NCBI GenBank assembly: GCA_950295325.1
Contig: OX485808.1
Location: 40,628,527-40,692,526, forward strand
DNA: 64,000 nt
Direction: 5' to 3'
DNA from: Polytrichum commune
Taxonomy: Eukaryota; Streptophyta; Polytrichopsida; Polytrichales; Polytrichaceae
Shown here: one piece after another, positions 22,621 to 35,705 of the stretch
Numbering within the stretch: position 1 is the stretch's first letter
How the letters are laid out: every line of letters begins with the position of its first letter
The notes under the pieces: generated by a model
Told to the model about the DNA's origin: nothing
The model's input: only the letters and a program-made list of their open reading frames with translations
Databases searched by the model: none
Program-made: the position numbers and the translations under genes

Positions 22621-25434
22621 TTACCTCAAATTTGAAGGCCGGGGATTCGTGGCACTCAAGTAAAGTCATCCGGTAACGAAAATCGGATGAGTCCATCAAG
22701 AAGCTCGGATGGAGCTTACTTTAGTGAAATACCTCCGAGTTGGCATGTAAGACCTATTTTCTCCCTCATAGTTATTTTGTAAATATCAATTAGTTGGCAA
22801 GGGGCAATAATGTGGCCTTGGATGCTCTAAGCCTATTTTCTAACCTCCCATGAGTTGTTTCCAAGGCCATGATGTGGCTTTGAATTCCACATGGTTATTT
22901 TGATAAATATCACAAGATATCAACGTGTGCAATATATAATTATGACGTGTTGTCATAGACATTTTGTTTTTGTTCATAATTCACTAATTTTGCACGGATG
23001 TGATTGCTCAAACATTTGTAATATGTTTAAATAACATATATCACCTTATAATAAATTGATGAACTAAAAAAACAATTCATTATTATTATTATTATTATTA
23101 TTTAAAAATAAATAATATACACCATGTGATTTTAAAGATAATACAATATGTGATGAGGATAAATTATTAGAATAATTTGGATAGGCTATAGTCAAAAACT
23201 TATGATTTTTTGAGTATACCCCATTCATAACGTTGTCCCACAAGTCTAATTCCAAATAATATATCATTTATTTATACCTTATATTATATTACCTTAAAAA
23301 TTAAAATCGATATTTATATAAATTTTTGTTATATGTTTTATATTCTATCTTGATTGTTTCATTTTGGTCATCTTATGAACACTTGCACTAATCTATCTTT
23401 AGAATGACAAAGATAATTTTAAGTGGTAAGTCACAAAATTATAACCTCATTGTTAATGAGGAGTTTGTAATGTTTTTGACCTCCAAGTTAATTACGTGCT
23501 TCATTGATGGTTTCACTTCCGGAATGAAATCCCAATCAATTGCTTATTTACTAATTAGAAGTGCACATATATATTGGATTTTAGACCTTGAAGGTGAAGT
23601 GCACTCAATATAAGATTTGTAGTGAAGCGGCCTTCAAGAATGCAAGGGCAATGTTTTTTTCGAAGTCTGGCAAGGCAGACAACAGTTTTTAGTCGGGTTT
23701 AGAAAATTTCTCTAGAAGGTTGCCCCAACCCGGATTTGATACCTCCAAAAGTTCGTGAGGGGGTATTTAACATCCACCCATGTTAATTTTTCTTTAAAAT
23801 AACCGGATTAGTAGTGATAGGTTGGCAACACAAGATGCCCCCACTTGCTTCTATATGAGGCATTATTTTTTTTTATGTCTATACCCCTTTATATTGGTGC
23901 CTTAAGTATTAGATTAGACTAGGATTTTTAAAACTACTAAAACTTGGTATTTTTGAAACCCTCGAGACAAGGAGCCGACGACGTATGGAAGTATCTAAAG
24001 TGGTTCATCTCATCCGCAAAGATGAATGAACTCGCACTAATGAGAATACATTAGTGCCACGAATCCCCGGCCCAACTTTGATACACCTTACAAGTAGATG
24101 TGTTCCATGTTCTATACATCACTGTTTGCAACTGTGATCTGGGAAGTCTACGGATGGAAGGAATCTCATCCATATGTTGCATGATTCAGTACGTCAGACT
24201 TTGATGAATTGAGGATATGCTATGTGCATGTACATAAACTCAAGATATAAAACCCTTTTCACTCTTCAATGTAACATTTCACTAGTCTTTTCAAAATCAA
24301 ATGCCACGATGCCACTCTTGTTTTCAAACGAAAACTATCCAATAACTTGTGGCACCAACAGGATTTGGGTAAGCAGGTCTTCAACAGACATATTTCCCTC
24401 TGCACCCACTTCTCATATGAGATGATTAGCATTTCCAAAATTTTGGCTGTAGCTACTTTTCCTAATAATATTGTAATCATTGTCCAAGTGAAAATCCTCG
24501 AGTTATTGAATGATCATATACATACCTACTAGTAATTTAATTTATAGCTAGAATATGACTATTACAGCTAGAACTATTAACAAATATGGAGCACACAGCC
24601 GAATCTCTTTTCAACATGTCTTTTTGGTGTCCGATCTTAGAACAAACAAGGAACTGGGCATATCTACCTCGTTGGGAATAGACAAAAATACCACCTTCCA
24701 CAATTACCCAGTAAGTGAATGTTGTGCTGTGAAGGAATGAAGGATAATCCTATTAGAGTCCATTATTTATTCAAGGAATTAAGGAAATTCGGGTTTCTGC
24801 TTCATGAAATTCAATTGGACCATCAAGGTGACTTTAGCCTTTATCTCAAAGGGGTTACCACACTCCGCTACTCTATGAATTAGCTGGTTTAAAACGATCC
24901 TGAGACCGTCCTGATGAACGTACAATCCCATTACTCTTTTCGGCTTCCCAGAATTTAAAACCAATTTCAGTTGGTTTGAGGCTCTCATTCAGATTTATTT
25001 TGTACTACAATCATCTAAAACAGAAACTGGTAGATGTGTCCAGCTTTCTGACATCATCAGGTAATATTATCAAAGACTTAAGTAAAAGGTTTCACTTACA
25101 CAAGAACAAAACATGCATCTCATCCGCTTTTCAACAATTTCCTACAACACAAACATCACACCACTCCTGAAAAACAGGTGCTGCACCAGAAAAAGCCTCA
25201 GTTCATAAAACAGATGTGCTTCAGAGGACTTCTGATCGTCATCGTATAGACAGGTGATTCATGTTGAGGATGAATTAAGAAGATGATAATTCAATGGTCT
25301 TGTATTTAAGACTGGAAGTAGAAATACGCGCAAGGGAGTCAAGGGAGAACCATAAACCCTTGCCCATACCAGGCATGAAAATTATGATGCCTTTCGTATT
25401 ACAACAGCTCAGAACTCTTTTGAGGGCTTAAGAT
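22621..25434. other. intergenic DNA with dispersed repeat fragments
   Basis: No supported gene. An (ATT)n microsatellite lies at 23079-23102. Around 24250-24690 there is a diverged minus-oriented copy of a dispersed repeat also found near 31.0, 35.4, 59.4, 60.8, 61.8 and 62.6 kb. The rest is AT-rich and featureless. Confidence 0.55.
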
Positions 25435-26719
25435 CTAGTCCTCCTCCTCCACAACCTTGGTGCCAAGGTTCCGGTACCCTTCAGCGGGAACCTCAGCAGA
25501 TGAGACATATGAGTACAACTCTTCCTTAGCATCCTCATCATCATTTCGCTTCCGGGCAATGCGGACACGGATCCTTGTGGGAACATTCCTCACACCTCGG
25601 CTCCAGATGTGTTTGTTAAGCTTCACATCCAATCTCACATCACTTGTCCCCATTGCCTTCTGAGCAAACTTGCGAATTTCCTTCACAGCCTTAGGGGCCA
25701 TCTTCTTGAAGGTGCTGCACAATGATACATTAGCCAATCCAACTATCAGATATGATAACTCACCATCCAACATAACAAGTAGTGGAGCAAAAGATGGTAA
25801 AAATGCAAAGGAACAGGGAAACATGCAAGTGGGTTTGAGATGTCTAGAATCTTTATTGACTCACTTAACATTGTCTTCTGTATCTTTAGAATGACCAGAA
25901 GTCTAGGTAGAGTAGAAGCACAAACTCAAGTGCTTGCCCCTACACAATTACTACATATCTCTGCAAACGGGTCTTTAAAAACAAGACACCATGACGTCCA
26001 TCTAAGAAAAACCAGTTTCGTTACTCAATTCCAAGCATGTATTCACCTCTTTGATTAAGAGCTGGCTTCAGGTCGAATATTACAAACCAGGCTCCCCAAA
26101 AACAATATTGTGGTGTGGTACAACTTCCAAACATAAATCATGTGCAACAACGCACACAATAAAATCGGCAACCAGACTTGCAAAGCATTATCTATACCGA
26201 TGATCTTTCAACAACAAGGCAGATTCGCTGTAGAAGATCACAGAAAAATAGCAACATATGATTGCGTGTGCTCATTCCTTTAGAAAGACATTTACTTTGT
26301 CTGAAAGACACAAAGTCCACCCAACAACTGGTTGGAAAAAACTGCATTATCAGAGTAAATGCACGTCTGGGAGTGTAGAGCAGTTCCACCACCGTTCCAT
26401 AGCAAACAAAGACTGAAGCATATGCTTAGGGTATGCTTAGGGTATAGCATTAGGGCACAGAAGCCCTCAGCCGAGTTTCCAACACCAATCATGACAGGAA
26501 GGCGACAGAAATCGATTTCTTCAAGTTCGAGGACCTTCAAGAAGGAAAATCAACTGAAGCGAGGAGACATTGTAGAATTAGGGTTTGGTGGAGGAAACGA
26601 GAAAGGGCGTAAAAAGGAGAGCGAGAATGTATTTACCAGCCATGGAGGCGCTTGTGAAGGTGGATGGTGTACTCGCGAGTGACCACCTCGTCCTTGCGGC
26701 TCTTGCCTTTCTCCACCAT
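25435..26719 (-). CDS. RPL31: 60S ribosomal protein eL31
   Basis: Two exons, 26637-26719 and 25435-25714, separated by a 922-bp GT..AG intron; phases agree and give 120 aa, the normal family length. Exon 1 reads [20 protein letters not shown].., and the split Cys codon leads to [20 protein letters not shown], then [40 protein letters not shown] and the acidic end TKVVEEED. These are hallmark eL31 blocks. The protein is a component of the cytosolic 60S subunit near the exit tunnel. Start chosen at the ATG in a CAACCATGG context. It is divergent from EMC6, with 1.4 kb between the start codons. Confidence 0.97.
26578..26587 (-). promoter_or_regulatory. telo-box in eL31 first intron
   Basis: On the minus strand this reads CAAACCCTAA, the AAACCCTAA telo-box typical of plant translation-machinery genes. 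It lies about 50 bp into the first intron rather than upstream. Confidence 0.55.
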
Positions 26720-28111
26720 GGTTGCTGCCGGGGGAAGCTCGAGCTGCTGCTCGGGCAGAGCTGGCTATGGCGGAAAAGAGTGCAACCGATCTCTCGCCTA
26801 CCACTTCAAGGTGCGAGACGACTCCTGCGCCGTCGATCTCAAAAGACCCCCTCGATCTAGACCGTCCCAAACTCCTTACAACGAACACTAGACAGAACTC
26901 ATCTACATGTGGATGAATAACTCTGTCAACTTGGGGAACGAATATGGGAACACGGGGAACATGCTAGAGCCCCAAACCCTAATTCTGTATGGGAGTGCAA
27001 CAACCGGGGTTTCGAGATTTCTCCGACCGTGGTCCTGCACGCATCATCGAATATTTGGCATTTGGGCCGCTGCTGTTGGACGATTGATGCACGTCTTGAG
27101 CTACAAGTAAGGATCCAGTGTGTTAATGCCTTTCCATCGATGTTCTTATCGCTTGATTTGGTTCAGGATTGCGTTCAGACTTGTACTCGGACCACTTCCT
27201 GCCTCTGAAGAGCTGGTGTCCTCCATTCCTGTTGAAGGTTCGAAATGAAGGTTCGAAATGAAGGTTGCACTAGACGCCTTTCAGAATTTCAGTAGTGTAG
27301 GGAAAGATTGTGGCAGTGAGAATTTCTGATGTAAGAACGATGTGGGAATTATCGTGTTACGAGCCACCTGGCCATCTCGTACGTCTGTGTGACCCACTCA
27401 GAAGATGTCTGTGCTAAGCGTTGGTTGTGAGGCATGCGAGGGAACCTAAGTACGTCGATTGTAGTTTACGTGTATGCGGATAAAGGAGACTAAAAGTACT
27501 TGTTTTTGTAGACGTCGTTGAAACAATCAGTTCGTAAATAGAAGAGGAGATTTTTATGCATGATAGAGGTCATCTCTTATTCTGTTACATGAATCACAGT
27601 ATTACCCGGTCTAGGTTTTCGTGTGAACGTACAGAGTTACTTCTGGCTCTCTCTGGAGTTTGCAATGTTTGGAGGATGGCTTTTTGATTAATCCAGTTCC
27701 ATATCTTAACTAGTGATCATAGCATGAACGATGGCATCACACAATTCTTAGTCCTCTACAATTTGTGTGGAGTTTGCCTACGCATATAAAAAGACATTAG
27801 TTTGTTAGTTATGAAGATTTCCAAGCATACAGGCTCGAGTTCTGTACATCACATACATATGGCATATTTGTCTGCTCATGAACATTACACAACTTGTGTG
27901 CTTTGCATGTTCCCAGTGTTGGTTTGAAGCCATAGAAGAACAGCTGTTGGTTACGGTGTTTGTCTGTATTCTTTTCTCGTACATAAACTTTTCTTGGTCT
28001 CTCCTGTTCACTGCAGGAGGGTGGAAAGAAGTATGCATCCGCTCTAACAGGTTACAGTAACAAGGTCTGAGGCTTGCTTTGACCTCACAGCACAAGCAGG
28101 AAGCTGCAGCC
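26720..28111. promoter_or_regulatory. divergent promoter region between eL31 and EMC6
   Basis: Holds the 5' ends of two housekeeping genes. Another telo-box-like AAACCCTAAT lies near 26975. A donor-like CTACAA|GTAAGG at about 27107 suggests a 5'-UTR exon of the EMC6 transcript. An 11-13 bp direct repeat (GAAGGTTCGAAAT) occurs at 27233-27260. No coding sequence is supported. Confidence 0.5.
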
Positions 28112-29824
28112 ATGGCTCCACAACCTCGATCGTCTGTGTCGAAGACTAGTATGCTCTTTTTCCTCTCTTGCGTATATTCATGGTTTGCTTGTTATACCAT
28201 ACCCGCACTCATATGAGGAGCAGAAAATGATGTCCAAGAAGCACAGTACCAGGTCAAAACCAATGTTGGTGTGGTTTGTTTGTTTTAGATCATACGGGTA
28301 TCTATAAGGAGGATTCACATTTCTGATACCAATATGATATGGATATTTGACGATTTTTTTTTCCGATGGGTGTATATACCATGCAAGAACCTTCATACCT
28401 AGGCCAATTCGCCCTAGTATCAATATGGTTTAGAATGGTATTGACCCAAATAATAACTTGAGTATTAATAGATACTCTCACCTTCAGATACCCACCAAAT
28501 ATAAATATTTGACTGGTATTACAATTTTGATACCCAAGGGTAGGTTCTCTGTTAGTTGATGTTGATTATTGATACCAAATTCTTTCACCTATATAGTCGA
28601 CTAACACATGTCAAAACCCAGACAATGTGGTCTTGAGCCTAAAGTTCAAAATCCATCAGGGCGAAATATTCTAAGCAAGGATACTGATTGCTTTTTGCAT
28701 TACTGCAGCAAGCAGTAATGCAACCACTGCAATTCTTACTAATGCACTTCAAAGTGACTGCCAAGTTTGTTGCAGTGATGTTAATGGCAACAGGTATTCA
28801 CTAACGTACGAGTCCTGTGATCACTAAACTTTTGCATAATAAGGTGCTAGTATTTTTTAATAGTAAAGAGTGGGTTGCTGCAGATGTCTCAAAAGATGCA
28901 GGGAAGAAAATTGAAGATGCTGTTGAGTTGCCTGCTTACAGCCAGGAGAACATTCAAGTTAATATGAGGATCATCTACTACAGGTGCAGTTGCACTGTCT
29001 GAGTCCCTTTTCTTGCTGTCTTTTTAGTGACAGCAGAGGTATTTGATTCACTGACACTGGTGATTGGGAATTGATAACTGGATTGTGGGATGTTGGTGCA
29101 GCCGCACATTTCTATCCATTGTCGGAGGCATGGTGGCAGGAGTGCTAGGGTTGACAGGAGTTGCAGGGTTCTTGTGCTATTTTGTTATTATGATGCTCGC
29201 ATCAGCTGGGATTGCAGCGAAGACAAAGTTTGACATTCATTCTTACTTTGATTCGTGGAACCGAGTGCTCTTTGATGGCATTGCGCAAGGCTTTATGGTA
29301 AGTTCAGCACTTCCATTTATTTTTAATCTCCACTTCCCACTTCAAAGCAAGAACCCAAGTACGCTGGGGAAGCACAAACCTAAGCAAAGCAATTTTAGAT
29401 TAATAATTCTTTTCAATTGATGAACATCATCCACATCAGTTTTATGGGATATCCTTGAATTCACTTCTTTTGACATTCACAATGGTACTTTCATCAAATC
29501 TTAAAATGCCTTGTAGGTTTTGAGCATTAGAGAAACATGAATCACAGGGCATGGACTAACTTTGATCTTGATGTCATGGGTGGCTGGGGCAGTCTTTCAT
29601 CCTGTTCTGGACGTATCCATCCAACCTTCTGACATACTTGATTTTTCTGTGATGGAGTTGATGCATTCCTGGTTATATGAACATGAAAGTTGGTCAATAA
29701 TTTGGTTGTTATTAGTATGTTCTCATTGTGATTTATTTCAGGATTGTCCATTATTCAGTGTATATCACCTAGGACATCCTTAACTTCTCTCAGGTTTGCT
29801 TATGATATTGTACACATATTTTGA
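28112..29824 (+). CDS. EMC6: ER membrane protein complex subunit 6
   Basis: Five exons: 28112-28148, 28884-28983, 29102-29297, 29593-29612 and 29794-29824. All introns are GT..AG and phases agree, giving 127 aa. The sequence has ELPAYSQENIQVNMRIIYYS, then RTFLSIVGGMVAGVLGLTGV, a hydrophobic helix, SYFDSWNRVLFDGIAQGFM, SFILFWT and the C-terminal FAYDIVHIF. These match the EMC6/Rab5-interacting family and the usual plant length of just under 120 aa. The protein is an integral ER membrane subunit of the EMC insertase, with about three membrane helices. Exon 4 is a 20-nt microexon encoding SFILFW plus part of T; without it the C-terminus is out of frame. The first exon (MAPQPRSSVSKT) is the least certain part. 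Confidence 0.92.
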
Positions 29825-32800
29825 GATCAACTACGAGCTAGCAGGGCAAGGTTCTTCTGCAACAATTTCAGGAGGATGAGAAAGGGGAGCCTCACTACAC
29901 AGCAGAAACTGATCCTTTCTTGACCTGCGTGGGTAGCAGTTTGCTGCACATTACAGGTTGCTTTGGACTTCCAGTGTATTAGCAGAATCACAATGTCCTG
30001 CCATTGTAGTGTCTAGTCGTGAACAAATCTACACTCCAAATTAAGGTTCCAAGTTGAACCCATATCAATTTATGTTTTTTTTGTCCAAAAGCACATTCCT
30101 CAAGTGTTCCAGCATTCTTGTTCTCGTCAGTTTTTGGGGACTTACATTACCTAGCTTATCATGATGATTGTGCTGCCAGTGATGAGGTTCCTTCTATTGA
30201 AAATTACTACATTTTCAAAATATATTAATTGCCTCACGCTCAATAGTGGACACAACTGGGAGGACCTATGTATTTACTTAAGGGATCAACGAATATGCAC
30301 TCCTGATAATTTAGTCAAATTTGTGGAGGGGGGGGGGGGCTTCGATCCAAATTTTGCGCACGCTTCATCATAAACTTGCTAATGTAACACAAGTTCTATT
30401 GTGAATCTAATTGGTAGAAGTTGGAGAACATGAAAACAAACCGAGTAACACCCCACATACCTTCTAGGATGAGCTCACAACCTGTAGATTATAAAACCAC
30501 CAAGGAATGGCTGTCACCATAATTTGAAGTTTGACACTATAAGATCCTAAGCACTACATTACGAGGATCATTTGATCAACTTCCATCATAAATTTGAGTT
30601 AAAGTCTATTACTGGTTAATTTGTGTTAACCTCTATTACTGGTTAATTTGCTGATTACTTGTAGGAGGCTATCATGTTTGTTTAGTGGACCCTTTCCAGA
30701 CACACAAGTGGCATTTCAAACCTTGGTTTTTCAACCATAACATATGCAGCCCATTGTTCTCCAGAATTGGACAAAAGCAATGTAATGCAGATGGTGTATG
30801 TTCGTAAATACAAATGAGATGAATTTGCAAAGAATCCGCCAACCTCTTTGGTAGATGAGCCTAAATCAAACACAACAAAGACTTGGACACCTCTATTTGA
30901 GTGGTATGTGGTTAGGTGTGGATCCCAAAACTAGCATCAAAAAGACATGTGTTTTAAAGAGATTGGTCTACACATTGAAATTAAAGCAACCAATTTAGGC
31001 ACAGTATTCAACATGATTGGGGAGATCTATATGACTACTTAATGAGCACAATCTTGAGTCTCCACTTTGATAATGAATAAGGTGTTGATATGAGCTCCAA
31101 AAATCATGATTCAAATGGTTACACACAATTTGGATTTGTTAATCATCTTGCACCAAATGTGTGTTTCATATTCTATGAAATGTGGGAACAGAGAGAGAAG
31201 TGTCCATCTAAGACACATCTACCTTAATCTTGAGTTGATCCATTATTCTAGGTTGTGCTTTCCTCCAATTAGTCTTGAATTAGTATGCTAGTGAGATTCT
31301 AAATTTGTCCAATGTTATATCACTTGAATAGTTTGGTCACTCTTTAACTTTGTACATGACTCAGGACTATAATTTACATACAAAATGGAAACAAGAGCTT
31401 TGGGTTAAGAGAAACTACGAATTGCAAAGTCCAAATTCACATACGTGGACAAATGGGTGCCTAACCACCAAATCAATCAAAAACTCTCAAGCCACTTCTA
31501 GAAAGCCACAAGCATATACGATACACAAATTACACAAGCCTTAAAATTCCGATATGCCCAATACATAAGAAACCACCGAAAGAACATCCTCTAGCCACTA
31601 ACACATCCCAACCCCAACTGCACACTTTGTAACCACCCACACATAAAAGGCCTTCACATAGCCCAACACAACAAAACAACACACCAATAGCCCACACAAT
31701 CACCCTAATAAATGTCGGCAACTGATACAACTGGCCCCGAGACATCACAATGCACATGCCTCCCAAACACATGCACATGCATGACCTAGATATAAACATA
31801 TTATGTATATTGGGGGCCCCGATAGATAGCCATACAACCATTCCCCCAAACCCATCAAACACCATAAAATTCATATAATTCACCTACTGCCATGATAGAT
31901 TCCCAAATACTGCCATAGGAGAAAAAACAAACAAATATGACCCCCTCATTCACACGTTAAAAACTACGGGATGGAATGTTAACCCCCTTATTACCGTCAC
32001 AACACATATACGAGGAGCCGTACACAAACAATCACTCAAAGCCCTATAAAAACTCAAAATACCCCCTTAAGAAGTCAAAAAACTCATAAAACACATACAT
32101 CGAGTAGCCATAAAATACCTCACATACCTTGTCCTAATTAAAAGAAAGCTCGACAACAACCAAGCCCCAATTGACCTACCCCCATGAACCCAAACACCCA
32201 CACCTCATTCATCAAAAACTCACAAACGGCGCACAACCCCCCCCCCCCCTTCCCTGAAACTATTATTTAAAGGAGCCCACCTCCAGAAGGTAGGAAGTAC
32301 GCCTACCTTATCACCTGGTAAAGTGGGATCAAGGTAAGGAAGAACGGACTCCCATTCATGTCAGTGCAAATACAAAGCACCGATGTTTTTATTTTATTCT
32401 AAGAGAAATATGTAATTTGGAGTTAGAGATGCACAAGCTCATGATAATGTGCAAAATCCAGGATCAAAAACTCAACATTCAAGGTGGGTTCTTTCTAGTT
32501 CAATGCAGATATCGTGCAAGTTAGGGCTCCAATTCTTGAATCATGTGTGTAAAAACTCGCAAGGTAACAAGAATTTGAAAATGATAAATATATTATATTA
32601 TTAAATAAATAAATAGTTTTAAGAAACCTAGATATAAAAGTCTCATTTTTTTTAGTGTCTAGAATGAGCCTCATCGTTGATAAGGTTTCACTCACAACCT
32701 CAAGACCAGCAAGGAAAGGTTTTTTGTTTCAAGTTTGTTTCCAGAGTTGCCAAGCCATGCATGCCAACTCTGGAAGTGCACTTCCAATACTCTTTGAGTA

Positions 32801-33390
32801 ACATGCCTTCAAAGTAAAAAGTATTCGGATACATCTTCATTTACCCTTATGGGTTTATCCATTAAGAACAACCTATTCAAAAGACAGAGGCATATATGAT
32901 GGAAAATGGACAAAATATTCATAGAAAGGAAATTTTATTTTATAAATATTGAAGGCCTATATTACTGACTTCTCATATCAATAACTAGGTGGGAAGAAAG
33001 GAACCCTAGGATGAAGGGGGAGGGGCCAATCCTAGTTTTCAATGAGGTGCACCCCTCGAAACCCCAAATGAGGATGCATGTTGACCCCCTACTCTCAACT
33101 TTAGATCACAAAGCTTCTACTTATTAATCAAGTACGTAAGCTTTGAAATCTACCAAAGCCCTAGGAAGGAGAAACATAAACAACAACAATCTCAAAATAT
33201 TCTTGCTTTCTCTTTGAGATAGATGTATTTACGTTGATCACTTACAACATTCTCAAACTTAGAACTCACTTAAGTTAGAATTTTTTTTTTCCTTTCTCTT
33301 TCTCTTTCTCTTTTTCTTTTTTTTCTCTTTTTCCAATTGTCATGCTAAACAAAACACTTATATAATCACATGCACATGAACTTGTCCTTG
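29825..33390. other. intergenic DNA, repeat fragments, A/C-rich block
   Basis: No supported gene. Contains a copy of dispersed repeat R2 at about 30215-30465, with a G-run at 30328-30339. It also has a copy of dispersed repeat R1 at about 30920-31235 and a strongly A/C-biased block at about 31350-32250, with a C-run near 32237-32249. A polypyrimidine tract (CTTTCT units) lies at about 33283-33335. Confidence 0.55.
31350..32250 (+). repeat. A/C-biased repeat-derived block
   Basis: The plus strand is dominated by A and C, with few G, for about 900 bp. Sequence near 31870-31915 (CACCTACTGCCATGATAGAT) is related to the last 70 bp of the window (CCCCTACTGCCACGACATAT), so it is dispersed. A 117-codon minus-strand frame at 31530-31883 is Cys/Gly/Val-rich and is most likely a by-product of the composition. 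Confidence 0.5.
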
Positions 33391-33444
33391 CATATGTGGT
33401 ATTGTTTCTCGAGGGTGAGGCCCAAATCTTGGAAGAGAATCAAG

Positions 33445-34939
33445 ATGACTCCTGTCATTAGCATGTTCATCAACTTCTTGGGAAATTTCATCCCATGCCC
33501 CCGACCACTGCCTGCCATGAAGGAACTTCAGGTATGAACATAATCCTCCTTATCTACGTATAATTTTATTTGTTAAAACATTTGCAATAACTATTCATAT
33601 AAAGATTCCTCTATGGATTGAAGAACTCCTATGATGACCATTGACCCTTTTTGACAGATATTGATTTTAAGATTTATACACTTTATCCAACCCGCACATA
33701 TGGTAGGCATTATGTTGCTCCTGCCAATTATTGTTTACAGTCATTTTACAAACATGAAAAGTGGGTTTACATTAAGGTGTCTAGGTTAAAGAAACATAGG
33801 TTCCAAAACACCCCCAATGGACTTTACTTTCAAACTCAAGATTGGACCAAAGATTGAAGATTAGTTTCTCAAACTAAGAGATGTATGTGCTTAGGTGGGT
33901 ACCTCAAGATTTGGTGAAAAATTGATGCTACATTTGCATCACTTCATTTTGTCATGCCTTAGAGCTTGAAACTCGCTAGATCTAAAATTTTGCTTGATTA
34001 TGGAGGTTTTTGGGTCTTGGGACCCTAATATGATCCCACACTAAGTGGTAACACAAAATTTTCATCTTCTTAAAGCATAAAGTATGCAAGGGTTATTTTG
34101 TTACTTTTCTTAGTTGGACACCTATATTTGATCGGTGTGCGGTTCGGTAAGGATCAGAGAACAAACACCATGAAACACAGACATGTTTAGAAAAAGATTT
34201 GACTAGTACATGTCTTATAATTTTATTAACTACTCCGCTCTCGATAGTGAATCCAATTGCAAGGACCTATACATTCAGTTGTGTTGATGCTCATCGTAGA
34301 TTTGCTAGTGTAACACAAGCTTTGTCGTGTAACTGTAATCGGTAGAAGGTGGAGAACATGAAAAACACACCGAGTTACACCCACATGCCTTAATGTCCAT
34401 CCGATGCTTTGTTTTTCTAACAGAATAGCGTCGAAGAGAGGGCTCAGGATATGCAAGATTGCGATTTAGAGAAGAGATTTCACCAGCGGCTGGAAAAATT
34501 CATGGAGAGCAAGAAGAAAAAAGTTAATGATGTGAGGAGAGTGATCGCGGATGCCGTGCGAGTGCAAGACAGGCAGAGAATGAGGATTAAGCGATTAACA
34601 GAGGAACTGGAGTTCCAAACATCCCATACGACGTTATTGTTGGACGAGATTTTCCAGGTGAACAAAACCCTGAAAGATGTGCGAGAGCATCTGCTTCTGG
34701 GATGCCAATGTATATTGTGCTTCAACGAGCTCGACGATTATCCGAGCCACATTCTTCCCGCGCCAAAGACCGGATGCTCACCACCACCTCGCAAGCTCAA
34801 GAAGAGGTCGGTCTTCATCCCGTGCATGCATGCCAACACTTGCATCAAATGTGCACGTAATGTATACGCAAAAGAACCACGGAGATGCCCCACTTGTAAG
34901 GAGGAGTTATTGGCGGAGCCGAAGATTTTATACCTTTGA
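33445..34939 (+). CDS. RING-type (C3HC4) zinc-finger protein, putative E3 ligase
   Basis: Probable exons are 33445-33531 and 34424-34939, with CAG|GTATGA and CTAACAG|AATAGC sites in matching phase, giving 200 aa. Exon 1 is tentative; in-frame ATGs also exist at 33370, 33376 and 33394. Exon 2 is solid: a basic, charged likely coiled coil (about residues 40-110) precedes a RING with CILCFNELDD, a loop of roughly 35 residues, then FIPCMHANTCIKCA and RRCPTCKEEL. The cysteine/histidine order C-C-C-H-C-C-C-C fits C3HC4. Such proteins usually act as ubiquitin ligases; the substrate is unknown. The intron contains a copy of dispersed repeat R2 (about 34205-34395). A decayed duplicate of the RING end follows. 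Confidence 0.75.
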
Positions 34940-35091
34940 TGTCTTGGGGTCACTTCAAAACTTGCAAGAAATCTACATTTTGTTCTCATTTCAACTTGGA
35001 TTTTTTTTTTTTTGACATGTTGTCGCATCCACTTTGGGCGTCGGTGCTTCGCGCCGGTCCATTGTATAGTTGAACTTCTTAGTTGAAGAGT

Positions 35092-35333
35092 GGATGCTTG
35101 ACACCACAACCCAAGCTTGAGAAGAGGTAGCTCATCCATGCATGCATGCCAACACTTGCATTAATAAATGTGCACTCAAAGTGAGTGCAATAGAACCACG
35201 AAGATGTCCCCACTTGTAAAATGGAGTTATGTGAGGTGTGAAATCAAGTTACATCTTTGATGTGGTGGGATAACCTCAATTGCCAAAAATTAAAATTGGT
35301 GCTCTCATTTGAACTTGGATTTTGTTGGCATAA
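35092..35333 (+). pseudogene. decayed tandem copy of the RING gene 3' end
   Basis: This segment repeats 34772-35003 at an offset of about 320 bp: GGATGCTTGACACCACAACC matches the gene's GGATGCTCACCACCACCTCG. The copy then retains CATGCATGCATGCCAACACT and the GAACCACGAAGATGTCC..CACTTGT region that encodes the last RING cysteines. Small indels (for example ATTAATAAATG for ATCAAATG) and in-frame stops break the frame, so it is non-coding. Confidence 0.8.
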
Positions 35334-35344
35334 GGTAGATGGGC

Positions 35345-35705
35345 CTTAAATAGTTACTATTTTCGACAAGGCCACTTCTCTTAGGATATAAAACACACAA
35401 TTAGTACAAGATGGCTAGCGAATCCGAATCGAGGTTGTAGCCACTTTCCTCACAAACCTTGAAGCTCATATGAACATCTTATTGATTATCAAAGTGAAGA
35501 TTTTTGTGCTCATTACATATAGATCTCTCCCTATTATGTTGACTATTGAACTTAGATTACTTGTCATATTTTGAGCACGTAAGTCCAATCTCTTTTTAAA
35601 CACATGCCTTTCTCATACCCATTCTTGGAGCCACTCCAAACCACACACCATCCAAATATAGGTATCTGATTGAGATAAGTAACCAAATAAGGCATGTCTA
35701 TCTTA
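35345..35705 (-). repeat. dispersed repeat R1, reverse copy
   Basis: Read on the minus strand it matches copies near 31030-31235, 60690-60935 and 61600-61900, with shared words TCTTCACTTTGAT, GAGGAAAGTGGC and TCATATCCTAGGAGAA (with variation). Plus-oriented relatives of its other half lie at about 59395-59590 and 62560-62725. No coding capacity or terminal repeats were recognised. Confidence 0.7.

Noticed and set aside
31530-31883. 117-codon minus-strand ORF as a membrane-protein gene
   Set aside because: Its Gly/Val/Cys/Trp richness follows from the T/G-biased strand; no start context, homology or splice evidence.
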